A stretch of DNA of 64,000 nucleotides from Brachypodium distachyon. Taxonomy: Eukaryota > Streptophyta > Magnoliopsida > Poales > Poaceae. The notes beneath the pieces were generated by a model, which worked only from the letters and a program-made list of their open reading frames with translations, had not been told where the DNA came from and searched no databases. The stretch lies in contig NC_016133.3 in the NCBI RefSeq assembly GCF_000005505.3, positions 4,650,001 to 4,714,000 on the forward strand, in the 5' to 3' direction. This document shows, in pieces, positions 24,161 to 36,099 of the stretch. The translations under genes were made by a program, and so were the position numbers. Position 1 is the first letter of the stretch. Each line of letters begins with the position of its first letter.

Positions 24161-24587
24161 CTCCTGCCGTTTCAAATTAGTTGTACATATAGGATTTGCA
24201 GGTTTTCTCAAAATACTTGTACTCCCTCCGTCCTGTAGTTCTTGTCGAAATAATATTACATGTATCTAGAAGCTTTTTAGGAATAGATACATCCATTTTT
24301 GGGCTAATTTGAGACAATAATTATGGGACGGAGGGAGTACATTAAGATTTAAGATTTCCAAAGCCTATAAACCATTGTGTTCTTACTTTCCCTAGGCAAA
24401 CAATTTTAATGCAATAATTCTATTGGATGAAAGGAGGTGGGGCTTAGTAGAGATTGGAGGACGATTAAATGCATGGTGCAATAAATTGCATGGGAATACG
24501 AAAAGAGAAATCAAGTGGTAATTTGTCCCTTTGGCTTATTTTTATCTCTAAAAGACTGCATGTACAACTATTTTGAAACAGAGGGAG
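24161..24587. repeat. Stowaway-like MITE interrupted by a nested MITE
   Basis: Outer ends are CTCCTGCCGTTTCAAATTAG and its counterpart ending GAAACAGAGGGAG, with TA duplications at 24159-24160 and 24588-24589. The arms GTTGTACAT / ATGTACAAC pair. A second complete Stowaway (24222-24337) lies inside the left half. Located in the MOM1 intron between exons 24649-24797 and 23801-23973. Confidence 0.8.
24222..24337. repeat. Stowaway MITE nested in another MITE
   Basis: The 116-bp element runs from CTCCCTCCGTCCTGTAGTTC to TTATGGGACGGAGGGAG and is flanked by TA on both sides (24220-24221, 24338-24339). It has the canonical Stowaway end sequence. Confidence 0.88.
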
Positions 24588-25836
24588 TATTAAGGAACTG
24601 AGGACAAAAACGGACAGCTCAGATACATTATAGTGTAAATTGATTTACTTAAGAATTCCTGGAGTTTCCGCACTTCCGCAAACAACACAGATGTGTTCGT
24701 CGCAATCTGTTTCATCAAATTGGGTAACTTCAGTCTGCTTCAAAGCACAAGCCTCTTGAATCCTAATGGAATAATCTTCTTCAATTGACTTCTTGGCCTA
24801 TAGTAGGATACAAAGAACATTTTGTTCCAATTACTAATTCCATCCACAAAAACAAAAACAAATGAAACGAAACATGCGTGGCATGAAGTTGCTATAAGAC
24901 TTATTTAAGTACTACACAACTACCTCGTTAGAATCAATATTGGAGTTAGGACTATTTGGTGATTCTGGTACCAAGCTTTTGCTGCAAAGCGGGAGGTAAT
25001 GACGGAATCAGTTGTGCTACCAAATAAATGTCCAGTGACATGAAGGTAGCATCTATGTAGCTAAATGGAAATAAACATTTTTGCAAGGGTGAGTGGAGTA
25101 CTTCGAATAGCCATCAGTTTGCTCTTTAGCTTCCATTGCAAGACTGCTGTCAGCCACATTAACTTCTGAGCACAGATCAGTAGGCATAAGCGCCTGCACA
25201 AGAATGATGATGCAACTTCAAGTCCTTTGATATTTGATACACATGCAAGGATGATAAGAGAGAAAAACAGAGGATTGCAAAAACAATCCAACATCATAAT
25301 TGAAGGAACCAACATGTTACAGGATAAAAAGATATCAAACATAATACTTAAAAAAGGAACTCAGGGACCTAAGTTGGTAAAAACAAAGCATAAGATGTAT
25401 CTTCATCTGTTGAATAATGTGTCTAGCAGTCTATTTTGTTAGTCAGGACTCAGAGTTAAGACAAACAGTGGATGAAGGAAGACAACACTGCTACTTTCAG
25501 CAATGCCTTGATTTCATGAAGGCTGCAATCATAAAACCGGCAACTCGGGGAATAGAAGATGGTTGAACAAACCTCTGAAACAGGAGCAGAATTCCAATCT
25601 GTCTCCAATGTCATGTTGGGAGCTTCACACAAGTCAGAAGTAGAACCTTCCGAAATTTTATTGACGGCTTGACTTAAACGCGCCTGGTTATCTTGTTCTT
25701 GCGCCTCACTTTCTTCATACACCGAAACAGAGACATTATCTTCTGTGTGCGCCATGGAAATATTTCCCTCATCCACTTTGGGAGCAGAAACTACATCGGT
25801 AAAAAGATTGATAAAGTGACCATGGCATTTGGATTA

Positions 25837-25883
25837 ACCCCCCCCCCCCCCTTCCCGACCAAAATGAACAAACAAACAAACAA
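25837..25883. repeat. Simple repeats: poly(C) and (AAAC)n
   Basis: A run of about 13 C residues (from ~25839) is followed by a short ACAA/AAAC microsatellite near 25866-25883, in the MOM1 intron upstream of the 25573-25790 exon. Homopolymer length may be unreliable. Confidence 0.7.
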
Positions 25884-27117
25884 CGCAATGTCATCATAAA
25901 TTGTCATGCCTAACATTTTGGTGAGAATAAGCTGTAAGCCCCAATGAAGCATACAGTTCATTAATTAGTTCAACAGGTGTGCTTTGCATGGAAAGCCATA
26001 ATGCATTGGTTTTGGAGCATTCAGCAAGCTAAAAAAGAGTAGTAATATAGCTTATTACCTGCCAAGTGCCCATATTGAGACGTCCATCGGTTATAGGGAT
26101 CCTGAGAAAATGCAGAGAAGAATACTCCTCCTTAATTTTTGAATGAAGTGGACGAAATGAGAAATAGGAGAAAAAGAAAGGCAGGAAACACATACGTAAG
26201 GGCACAACCAAACATTGATGATTTAATATGAGCTGGCATATCATCAGGTCCTGGAATTAGAATTGAAATATTGTCATCTGATCATCTGAATTTTACAAGG
26301 ATACTTCTATATACTCTATCTATAAATCAGAGAACCACATGCCACTGTACTAAATATATGGTAGGCATTAGGCCCCATAAGGTATTAGTTTAGCTCAACC
26401 CAGCCAAATACCAATAGTACAAACTGAACTAACCTTCTAAAGTGTGCTTCCAAGGAGCAGATCGGCCCTGACCATAATAAACACACAGTGAAGCAACACA
26501 TATTCACTCTTTGAAACAAGACAATAAACTTTCAGAGCACATCTCTCAAAAAAAAATCAGAGCACTGACCTCTGGGACGATCCTGTTAAGGAAAGTTTCA
26601 GTGTCAGCCTGTACATCAGAATCATAATTCTCATTGATGGTCAGGGAAGCGCTTGTGTGCTGCACTACAGGTTGAAGAAATTTCAGTACTACCAAAATTC
26701 CTCAAGCAGGTGTTTTCACTATTCAGCATGGTTATCAACTTATGAACATGCATGCAGTAAACAAATCATTATTCTATTATATTATACTTATACATGCTTA
26801 GTGATAGTTATATTATACAATTTTACATTCCTGATTTCTCGGTCCTGTGCTAGATTTCTAAAAGTGATCATGATCATTTTCTTGAGGTGCTATTTATTTT
26901 ATATTTTGAACTTTCTTATGGCCATCGACATTAAAGGAGCCAACTGTCACAAACAATGTAAGAGCTATAACTTGTCAAATATGAAGTCTCTGCAAGGCAT
27001 CATACATATATTATACTAGTATATTATACTGTACTTTCTATATTCCTCAGCAAACACAATTAGCTAAGTCATGAGATCGTTGTAGGCAGCAAATATTTTT
27101 ATAAATACTGTGTTGGC

Positions 27118-27222
27118 TGGGTCTTCAACTCAAGAGCTCTTGGCTTTGATACCATATTGAATTGCATGCACCGAACTAGTGCACTAAAAAGCTTAAGCTG
27201 ATGGCGAAAGGAGGGCAATATG
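27118..27222 (-). mobile_element. Truncated SMART/LTR-retrotransposon fragment
   Basis: The minus strand reads TGGTATCAAAGCCAAGAGCT, a Met-tRNA primer binding site with one mismatch. It directly follows a segment ending ATGCAATTCAATA, which resembles the 3' end of a SMART LTR. No second LTR is seen, and a MITE abuts the other side. This is a solo 5' end fragment. Confidence 0.45.
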
Positions 27223-27223
27223 T

Positions 27224-27437
27224 GTGTGTTTGGTTTTAGCCCAACTTCACCCTAGCCAAAATTTTGGTCATGGTTTTGCTTGCCCAAAAGTTGGCCAACT
27301 ATAGTAAGAAAAATGAACTAGATTTGGCAAAGAGGCAGTGGTTTGCCAAATGTTTGGCAACAAACCAAACAAAGACCAATATTTTAGCCATGACCAAAAA
27401 ATTTGTAAGGTATAATTTGGCCACCATCTAAACACAC
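27224..27437. repeat. MITE with GTGTGTTTGG / CTAAACACAC ends
   Basis: Left end GTGTGTTTGGTTTTAGCCC. The right end is the complement of GTGTGTTTAGATGGTGGCC. Internal AATTTTGGTCATGG and CCATGACCAAAAAATT segments pair. It lies upstream of the last MOM1 exon that I could place, within the MOM1-TIC21 intergenic region or a MOM1 5' intron. Confidence 0.6.
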
Positions 27438-28319
27438 AGTAGATTTCAATAAAATCCCTCTATCGCTAAAAGAGTGCAACTAAAAAATCATTTAACCATA
27501 CTATACAAGTCAGCATAAATTTTTAGCATTTGAAATAAACCTTGAGCATAGTAAATTCTGACCAAGCTACTGAAGCCCAATTCAGCTAAATTCCATCACA
27601 TCCATTTGTATTTATTAAAGAGAGGCCTCAGATTTTACTTATAAGCTTAACATAGCTGCTGATATGACAAGAAATTATCTGAGAATGAAAGCCGACTATG
27701 GAATAGGATAATGTAATGCTTTGATATATAAATTGTCAAGATAACACATAAGGCTGACGTGTTGACCAATCTTACAAATTGTAGACACAAATACATGATA
27801 GGGATGTGTAGTTAGGTGTTGGAGTGCTACGCACTTAGGAGTGACGGCATGTTACACTTGCGGCATTCTATTATCGTTGGAAATGGTCAAGTTGCGAGAA
27901 AAAGGACCGTAGCAAAAAATAAATAGAAGAGGTTCTTTTTAAAAAAAAAAGGGATAGAAGGGGTTCTTCGCAATTTAGCAATTCTTCTGGTTGACCGGTT
28001 CTACCCTCTAACCAAAGGAAAATTATGCCCATTTGTTCTCACTTGAGTAAGTTCACACAAGCGAACCTAAAGGCGTCTACAATGAGATGATGTCAGCATT
28101 TTTTTTAAGGCTGCACGTAGGATAATTACTGATGTGGAAGAGTGAACACATGAGCAATTATACACGCACTAAGAGATGATCTCTTAAAAAAAAGATAAGG
28201 CAAAGAAAAATGCAAATTTCCTATTATATTAGATTTCACTTTTTAAAAACATTTATAAAATTAACTTTATTTATTTAGACATTGATTGTAAGATATAACA
28301 CTAGATATAACTTATTGTA

Positions 28320-28404
28320 CTTCCTCTGTCCGAAAAAATAAGTGACGTGGTCTTACACAAATCCACGTCACAAGACCACGTCACTTATTTCGGGACGGAG
28401 TGAG
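28320..28404. repeat. Stowaway MITE hairpin
   Basis: The 85-bp element runs from CTTCCTCTGTCCGAAAAAAT to ATTTCGGGACGGAGTGAG, with TA on both sides (28318-28319, 28405-28406). The arms AAGTGACGTGGTCTT / AAGACCACGTCACTT are perfect. Confidence 0.85.
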
Positions 28405-28993
28405 TATAACATATTTTGATTTCTTGTCTAAATTGCGTGGAACACGAGCAATTGATCTGACCCACAAACCTAAGGGTGCCAATGGGATCCCGCAAAAATC
28501 CCGCTTCTAGTTCAATTCTCAAATTTCCTATTCAAATTTTGAACTTTCGTGGGATCCCGTCTGCACCCCTGCACAAACGAGACACGAGATTTTATGGTAA
28601 CAGACACTCGTGTGCCCGCGAACTCGATCCAAGAATGACATCCGGTTAAACATATTGCACGACGACAAGCCATACCAACCAATCAACGCGGCTCAATTCA
28701 CAAATCAACCGTTCTCCGTTGAAACCGTCGGAGATTAAAGTTTTACACGTGTGCACAAATGCAACCGCCCCAGCTAGGCTTACTCGGACTAGAAGACGAA
28801 CAAATGGGCGGGCCGGGCCTAATTCTGCGGAAACGTGGGGACCGTTGCGCCCACTGGAAATAACGAAATAAGAGGGCGTTTCACGTTTCGCTCAAAAAAA
28901 AAGTGGGTGTTTCACGTGAAACTCCGGAGGAAAAGACACCGGCGTGCCAGCTGCACAACGGGAGTCGTGAGAGCAGCATCGCCATCACAAAAA

Positions 28994-31900
28994 ATGCAGG
29001 CGCTCCTGCTCCCATCGCGGCTGCCGCCAACTCCGCCGCCGCTTCTCCGGCGGCGGCCGCTTTCCGCGGCTACGTATCTCGCCAGCCCTCCCCTCCACGG
29101 AGCTACCCTCCCTACTGGCCGCCTCTGCTGCGGAGGCGGCGAAGGCGCTCCGCGGCGCCTCACGGTGGCGGCTGCGTCTTCCTCCTCCTCGTCGGGCCCT
29201 CTCTACCCGACGCCTCCTCCCTCTGAGCAGACAATTGAGCGCGCGAAGCTCGAGCAGGTGCGTCACTAATTTTACCCCCTTTGATCTATCGACCTCCGGA
29301 ACTGCGTTGGTCCGTGCGTGAAGTAGGGTTCTTATCTCGGTTTTCTCGAGAAATTTGATGTTCTTGAAATTCTGTGTGAGAATTTTAGGATTAGATAATT
29401 AGGAGATGCACATGTGGCGTATGTAGTGTGGGGCTGTGATGGTTGCTTTGTCTTAGAAAATGCACTTGGGCATGATGATGTTTAGGGTTTAGGGCACTGA
29501 GCGATTGATATCTGATATCTGATATGTTCCTGATACAGGGGAATTTTTAGGATGTACCCCCTCTGTTCCAAATTATAAGGTGTTCTAACTTTGTCCTATG
29601 TCAAATTTCTTAAAGTTTGACCAAGTTTATAGAAAAAATCTACCAACATTACAACACTAAATTAGTTTTATTAAATCCGTCATGATATATTCTTCTGTCT
29701 TCATGGTATACTTATTTAAATTTTTTACTTAGGACAAAACTAGAACATCTTATAATTTGAAACGGAGGGAGTATGAGAAATGAACGCTAAAGCAAGTGTA
29801 GATAGTTAGTTCTGGTTTGGATTCTTGTCAATACAACCACTCTCACTAAGCATCTCACGGTTTGCTTGCTGATAACGTTATGTTGTGGTAGTTTGATTGG
29901 CAACAAATTGTTTATCGGTGACTTGTCTGCTGTGGTGTCCTTAATTTACGGCGTAAATTTACCTTATCACGTGCTCTCTGTTACACTGATTGAAAATCTC
30001 TATGAAGCATAGGGTCAAGAAATAAAATGCTGATTCTATCAAGATTTGTTCATCATTAGGATTCCGTGCCTTTTGGGAAAACTCTTGTCTTGAAAAAAGG
30101 AAGGTAACAACACGTTTGAATTTTGATGTGATTTCTTCCTAGCTCGTAATTAAAGAACATACCACCATTCAGGGCTGTCTTGAGAAATTTGGGGGCCCGG
30201 GACAAAATGCAAAGTAAAATCCTAGACGAGCTACAGTGGCAATTACATAAACAATTTAACAGCCAATTGATGGATTGATCTATCGAGTATTGATTTACTG
30301 GTTATGAGTTAACTTCCGGCTTCCGTGACGGCATGATGGTGAATTTCAGAATCGGTGATCGATGGCGTCATGCGGCGATAGCTTAGGTCTTCAGGAGTCA
30401 GATAGGACGACACGTCGGGCCGGGTCAATTGGTGGAGCAACACACAGGCAGAGGGCAGGCGAGACTAACGCATTCAGTCTCACGTCATGGATATCAGGAT
30501 TCGAGATGATTAGATGAACAGGGTAAGTAGGAGCCCTTAGGAGGGAGACTAACATGCACAGCCGAACAGGGAACAGATCGATCGAGGTTTGTGAGTCTCT
30601 CGTATGACGGTAATCATGGTACGATGCTGGGAAACAGATAGATTGATCCTATGTGGCTATTGACTGGATCGATGGACAATGGAGTCTTGTATCTACGGGA
30701 CTGGGCTGTGGTGGTGCACACCTAACAAGAGAAGTGGAGGGCGGCCTGGACAGGACACGGATGTCTAGCCTTTTATTTTATTTTATCTAATTAAGCTTGT
30801 ACTTAATGAAACTTAAATGTATTTTTGGGGCCCTCCCCAATTTATTTGGGGCCCTGTTCTGTTGCACAGCTCGCACAAGGCCATCGGTGGCCCTGACCAT
30901 TCCTGATACCTGACGGAAATTTGTGGTGGTTTTCTTTTCTCAGCTGTGTGCGTACATATATTAACCATGTTTTGTCAAAACATGCTGGTTAACAGGAGCG
31001 ATGTTATTAATTTTGAAATTAGGCAGTTCTCTGAAATGGTTGAAATGACACAGTCATTCTTTTTCTATGGACTGAATTGACAGGTTATCAAGAGACTAGA
31101 GAAAACAGCAAGGTATTTCAAGAATTTGGGTACTCTAGGATTCTGGTCCCAGTTGGTGTGCACATTTGTTTCTGCTGGAATATTGTCGTTCTCTACGGTT
31201 GTTACTGGGCAAGTGACATCCCCCTTTACATTCTACGCAACTTCTGCTGGTGTTGCTGCGGCATTTATTTCAGTGTTCTGGTCATTTGGTTACATCCGTC
31301 TTTCTGAAAGACTTCGAAAAACAGCAAGTGCACCCGCAAAGGTACTCTCTCGACCACACCACCCATTTCACATAGTTACCAGCAAAATAAATAATTTAAT
31401 TTCAAATTGGGGAAACAAATTGTTGCTCCTTGCCTGCTGCCTTCAACTCATCTTTGTTTAACTTATCTGTCTGTGCACCATCTGACAGTTGAACTGGTAT
31501 TTTCACATTTATTATACCGTGGCAAAGACTATTGGCACCTGAACTTGTAAATTTTGTATTGTTATTTTGGCAAGATATATTTCTCCAGATATGCTCTGTT
31601 TCCAATTTAGAATTCAAAATGTTTCATTCTTTTCCAGGCTCCTCCCCGTGCTGATGTAATTAAAAGTCTAAAAAATGGCATCCTGCTCAATGTGCTTGGG
31701 ATGGGCGCTGCTGTTCTTGGCATGCAAGCAACTGTTGGTGCTTTGGTAGCAAAAGCACTTACGACCTCTGCAGTCCCTTATTATCAGGCAACTTCCTCTG
31801 GCCAAAGTCCTGTTTTGGCTCTAGATGTATTCCTAGTTCAGGTATTTGATTTCTTATTTCGTAATGTTCATGTTTCAAAATATTTGTGAGTGCATTCTTT

Positions 31901-32523
31901 TCAAGTAGTATGAATTTAGACACCATGCAGTATACTACAATCAAGATCATATACTTCTAATGTTTGTATAAAAACAAAACGATTGCACCATAATTTGCTA
32001 GTTTTGTTGGGCCAATGGGTAGTGAGGTACATGATCTACATCATCATCTTATTCGGGTCATTCGTGTGGGTCCAAAATGTTATTGTAGTAGTAGGCCAAG
32101 GCTGTGTGAACCGTAAAGAAGGTGCTCTCCCATCTAGGAGTAACCAAGAAACAGCTTCCTTTTATAGTACTACCGAGTTGAAAGTTTCAGTATTTACTGA
32201 AATATTCACAAGCTAGCTTCGATTTGTTCATGTAAAGTGAGAAGTTTCAAATAGGAAGTAAAATTGCTGTAAATGCAAATTTGTATGCCGAAAGTTTATC
32301 TTCACTCATTGCTTTGGAGTCTTTGGAATACTTGCTTTGGAGTCTTTGGAATACTTTACTACAGCATAAACATTCAGTACCTCAAAAGGATCCGACAGTC
32401 ATTCATCCTCACTATCCGCAGGCTTCAGCCAACACCATCCTGTCGCATTTCCTTGGGCTGGCAAGCTCCCTGGAGCTGCTCCGTTCCGTGTCGATCCCTC
32501 CGACGGAAGCTGCACCGGCATGA
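28994..32523 (+). CDS. TIC21: TIC21/PIC1 chloroplast inner-envelope protein
   Basis: Protein TIC21 (CIA5/PIC1, DUF3611 family) is an inner-envelope membrane protein implicated in protein import and iron homeostasis of plastids. Four exons: 28994-29257, 31084-31341, 31638-31841, 32422-32523. All are phase 0 and sum to 828 nt (275 aa). Residues 1-~85 are a Pro/Ser/Arg-rich transit peptide (start MQALLLPSRLPP). Exon 2 begins VIKRLEKTARYFKNLGTLGF and holds two hydrophobic helices (QLVCTFVSAGILSFS; YATSAGVAAAFISVFWSFGY). Exon 3 holds a third (NVLGMGAAVLGMQATVGALV), and exons 3-4 a fourth (FLVQASANTILSHFLGLASS). The ATG at 28994 is chosen because the in-frame sequence upstream is not transit-like. 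Intron 1 (1.8 kb) carries a Stowaway MITE and a hAT-like element. No lesion is seen. Confidence 0.96.
29557..29771. repeat. Stowaway MITE in TIC21 intron 1
   Basis: The 215-bp element runs from CCCCCTCTGTTCCAAATTAT to ATAATTTGAAACGGAGGGAG and is flanked by TA on both sides (29555-29556, 29772-29773). The pair AAGGTGTTCTA / TAGAACATCTT continues the inverted repeat. Confidence 0.85.
30170..30895. mobile_element. hAT-like non-autonomous element in TIC21 intron 1
   Basis: The segment begins CAGGGCTGTC and ends GGTGGCCCTG, sharing CAGGGC/GCCCTG ends. The direct repeat ACCATT flanks it (30164-30169 and 30896-30901). GGGGGCCCGGG-like words near the left and GGGGCCCT words near the right are typical of subterminal regions. 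Only 6 of the expected 8 TSD bases match, so the superfamily is tentative. No transposase frame is seen. Confidence 0.5.
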
Positions 32524-35500
32524 GCCCTTCTACTTCCAGCAGGCCAAGCTAAGACCGGCGGCATGAACACCGCCGCGCTCCTTCATTTCCTTATCAGACT
32601 GTGCCAGCCCAGGAACAACAGCACCGCGCGGGCACCTGTATGTTTCGCTTTCCGGCTTAAATCAGCAACGACGTGGCCTCGTGATCCTTCGCCGCTTTTA
32701 TTATTCCTTTCAGCTTTTGATCGGACCGTAATTCCTAGTGAGCAGCAGGCAGCAGCCCTGATCTGCACGTGCTGTATGTACGTGGATGCAAACAGTCTCG
32801 TTTTGAACACAGGATTACAACTTGCGATTGCGAGCGTAGGATGCAGGACCCGGCTAAAGGAGCCTTGGGCCGAACTGGTGATGGGCAAACGGGGAACAGC
32901 GGACACCGGGCTGTGGGCCCAGGCAGGACTGGAACCAAATGTGCGTGCGTGCTGGATCGCCAGTGCATGCCTCCGTAGTCCATGACCTGCGCAATGCAGT
33001 TGGGCACGATCGGCCGTTTTTTTACAGCTGGGCTTCATCAGTGGCCTCGCTCGAAGTTTCGCAGGCGCCCGTTTGTCCGGTTGCGGGGAGCGCTGGAATC
33101 CGCGCACAGTCCGTCACACGCACATTTTGATTCGAGCCTGACTGCCTACCTGTCTCTTCACGGCCTCGCTCACCGGTCACCTCACCCACCGCCCGGAGAC
33201 AGACAAAAAAGCATCGGCTCGGCCCCCGACCGCGCGCCCAACACTTTCACTCGCACCGCAGTTGCCGTGGCAGATAGGCAGGCACAGAGTATTCAGTATT
33301 TCAGTCATCCATCCATCCACACGCGCGCGCGCAACCGAGCCGAACCGAGTCTCGTCCGTCCCCCGCAGAGAATTAGATAAAAAATACTCCCGAATCCCGC
33401 ACGTCGGCAGGGTTAGGATTGATGGGATCATGGGCAGGAGGGACACCAGGCGGGTTTGGGGACGGTACGGACCACGGAGGTCGACCACTGGCAACCCCCA
33501 GGGATTAAAAAAAGGGAGGAGGAGATCGATCTATATAGATGGACGGATGATTCCCCGCGGCGGGCAGGCAGGTTGGTTACAAGCGAGCGATAAACAAAAC
33601 GGTCCCAGGAAGCTACGAGGAAGCTGCCTGGCGCAACTGAAACGGGGTGGTGGGGTTGTTGGTTGGATCGGATGGCATGGCACCCGTGGGATAGATAGAT
33701 GGATGGATCTCCCCGCCGATCTCGGCTCCCCATGGGCTGCGGTGTGGATGGATCTCTGCAAATCTCGGCTGTGCGGTACAGTACCGGCCAGTGTCGGTGG
33801 GGTGGGAGGCCGTTAAAGGCCTCGCCAGCCTGTCCTGGCTCCAGATCCACGTCCTCCCCCTTTCGCCGATCCATGATAGACCTCTGACTTCAACGGGGCC
33901 CCCACCCAACCTTTTGCCCCCGCCTCGTCGTTTTCTGCTGCTGCTACTCCTACCTCCCGTAGTACGATCGCTACGTGGACGCGCCACTCCATGCACCCCG
34001 CGACGTGGAGCCAGACAGTTCGCTCGGTCTATCCTCCCGTCGCCCCGCTCTTTTATTTCTGGACCCAAACTTTTATTGTCTCCGCGTGCTCGCGAGCGGC
34101 GACGACTCATCATCGCCGCGCGGGGGAGCGGAGGGGATGTGTTCTGTGTGTGCGCGCGCGCTGCTGCTGCTTTGCGTCTAGCCCTGTGGGGCCACTTCGG
34201 CCGGTGGGTCTCCCTCCCTCGGCTTTCGCGTCGCTTCCGGTGGTTGTTGCAGGTAAGTTTAATCAAGTCGTCCATTCAGAACGTTCAAACGAAAAAAGTC
34301 GAAATTCCACCCAAACTGTTGGGGCCTCGGAGAGCAGCAAGCAGTAACCAACTGACGAGGAAGGTTAGGATCAGTTTAAGTGTAACAAGTCAAACTTTTT
34401 GAGATGGAGTAGATATTTAGCCGTGCCAGCAAACTCAACCCGGGCCGTATACCCGTACGAGCACGACCCATGAGACGTGAGGCAGGCAGCTGTGGAGCGC
34501 AGAGGTGAGCGACGACGCGGAGACACCTGGGCCGGGGCGGGGGCGCTGAGCTGTGCCCATAACTGCCATGCCTCCCACGAAATCGCGCCGGTTTTTATTG
34601 CCCCGCCCCGAGAGATTGCGCTCCAGCCTGGCTGCCCACCCCGCAAACCGCCGCGCCATCCTCCCCCCTACCACCAGTCTACTGCCCTATCGCCTCCCCT
34701 CCCCCCATGTCTGTCGTTTTCCCCACAACCCAAGCACCACACGCTTCCACCCCGGCCCCACTAAACTCTGACCCCGCTCGCCAGTGACCGAGCACTCCCC
34801 GTGGGCGCGGTACGAGAGCATGCGAGGCACGCACGAACCCGTCGTACAGTCCGGTTTGTACGCACATGTACGGGCGGGCCCCGCGCCCGGCTGGACGGTT
34901 GCGACTCGGGTCGGGGATGGGCTCCGGCCCGGTTACACGCCACTGTGCCGCACCGCTGCTGTGCTCCCGCGCATGTCGCCATCCCCCGGCCGCATTGCAA
35001 CTTCCGACTCCACGCACAAGCCACAGGGGGGATGGACTCACAGCTGGACGGATCATGGGTGGATGGACGGATTCATGAATCTATCTCATCGCTTCCTCCT
35101 CCCTGAGTCCCGTCCCGTCCTGTGTCCGTGTTAGCTTTCCTGCGCCTTTTCGCCAAACCATACTCCACCACGATCCAAAATCTACCGCTACCACCATCCG
35201 ACAATATCCCGTGCGTGTTAGCCTTTTGATCTTGACCACAAATTACTCTAATGATATATAATTATATGACATAAATTCATAACCGTCATATTTCTGGTCA
35301 AGTATATTTGCTTATGGTTATGATTTTGATCACATTAGTTTCATATTCATGAAGTAATTTGTGGTCTAAGTCTTGGTCAACCAAACCTTAATATGTCCTG
35401 TATTGTCCGACTGAGCGAGTACTGCTCGTGTTCAAGTGAGATTCCGCGCCCCCACCGTCCGATACGCATTGGCCGGTGAGATGAGAGAGGATTTGTTTTG

Positions 35501-35904
35501 CTTGTAGCAGACCAAAAGCCGCTGGCGCAGTCGTACACGGGACACGGCATCAAAACGGCCGGTAGCCCGTTCCGCGAGCAGTCCAGCTAATTTCCTCGGT
35601 TTTTAACGGGCCCTCCTTCGCGTGTGCCGTGGGGGGTTTGACGGTACGGAAACAAACAACAATTCAAAATTCAAAACCATGCGGCTTTGGCTCCCCCGGG
35701 GGACCGCGGCGGGATTATAACAACCAAACAACGGCCTTCTCACATCACGCGCTTCACGACCCGTGCTACGAGTCTCTGTTGGGTGGGCCCGGGAAACGGG
35801 AGGACCCCACATGCCATTCGGGGGATCGAAAACGACACGGGCCCCGGCCCCCCCAGCGTGAGGTGGCCACTTTGCCAGCTGTATCCCGGTGACCAGCCAC
35901 CGGC
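32524..35904. other. TIC21 3' flank and MYB upstream region
   Basis: A GC-rich, 3.4-kb spacer. Many overlapping frames are open on both strands between 32560 and 35100 because of composition, but none matches a protein family or carries plausible splice structure. The 5' part should hold the TIC21 3' UTR. I see no supportable gene. Confidence 0.5.
35205..35407. repeat. MITE-like inverted repeat upstream of MYB
   Basis: TTGACCACAAATTACT (35232-35247) pairs with AGTAATTTGTGGTCTAA near 35353. The outer flanks CCGACAATA and TATTGTCCG form imperfect ends. The AT-rich block contrasts with its GC-rich surroundings. Target duplication and family are unresolved. Confidence 0.5.
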
Positions 35905-35916
35905 CGCTCCCCCGGC

Positions 35917-35924
35917 TATATAAG
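35917..35924 (+). promoter_or_regulatory. TATA box of the MYB gene
   Basis: TATATAAG lies 176 bp upstream of the MYB start codon in an otherwise GC-rich region. A pyrimidine-rich stretch follows about 20-30 bp later, where transcription would be expected to begin. Confidence 0.7.
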
Positions 35925-36099
35925 CTCCCGCTTCGTCTTCCCCTTCCTCTCGCCATCGGAATCCACACGTCCTAATCACCAATCAGTTAGTAGTAGTATC
36001 ATCACTCGTAGCCATCCGACTAGCGGTGAGGAATCATCTGCTGGCCCGTGAGGGAAGGAAGGAATCGGAGAGGTCAGATTTGTGGTTGTGCGGCCGGCG

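Larger units (their letters stand above)
12439..26659 (-). pseudogene. MOM1: MOM1-type transcriptional silencing protein, apparently degenerate
   Basis: Homologue of MORPHEUS' MOLECULE 1, a nuclear protein acting in transcriptional silencing with a degenerate SNF2 helicase. Exons (plus coordinates, 5' to 3'): 26570-26659, 26434-26467, ~26192-26250, 26059-26101, 25573-25790, 25102-25193, 24924-24981, 24649-24797, 23801-23973, 23592-23722, 23176-23463, 21498-21638, 20434-20679, 20130-20270, 19743-20058, 19448-19621, 17642-18627, 17485-17573, 16436-16540, 15203-16336, 13754-14479, 13466-13661, 12439-13293. Domains in order: a PHD finger (ICVVCGSAETPG...CSICSK), two chromo-like segments (NRWTPESD; VEWLVKWKDLGYEHATWEL), helicase halves (GAILVDDQ; CCDHPYLADQML), the MOM1 CMM2-like region (LIIEWFTMLLYAYLEHIRYQ), a coiled coil and the acidic end DLVCLSDDDE. 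Lesions: frame change at ~19855, frame change followed by TGA 17701-17703, TAG 12974-12976, and a 13-bp duplication at 12874-12899. The first coding exon was not found, and the third/fourth exon junction does not keep frame with the best donor. If expressed, it would lack CMM2. Confidence 0.88.
26660..28993. other. MOM1-TIC21 divergent intergenic region
   Basis: The two genes are divergently oriented. Apart from the MITEs and the SMART-like fragment listed separately, I see AT-rich DNA without a convincing MOM1 first exon. The last ~250 bp before the TIC21 ATG are GC-richer and probably include its promoter and 5' UTR. Confidence 0.5.

Noticed and set aside
33177..34402. Overlapping 100-220-codon frames on both strands upstream of MYB
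   Set aside because: Basic and Pro/Ser-rich composition, mutually overlapping, with no motif or plausible exon structure. Treated as GC-rich promoter DNA.
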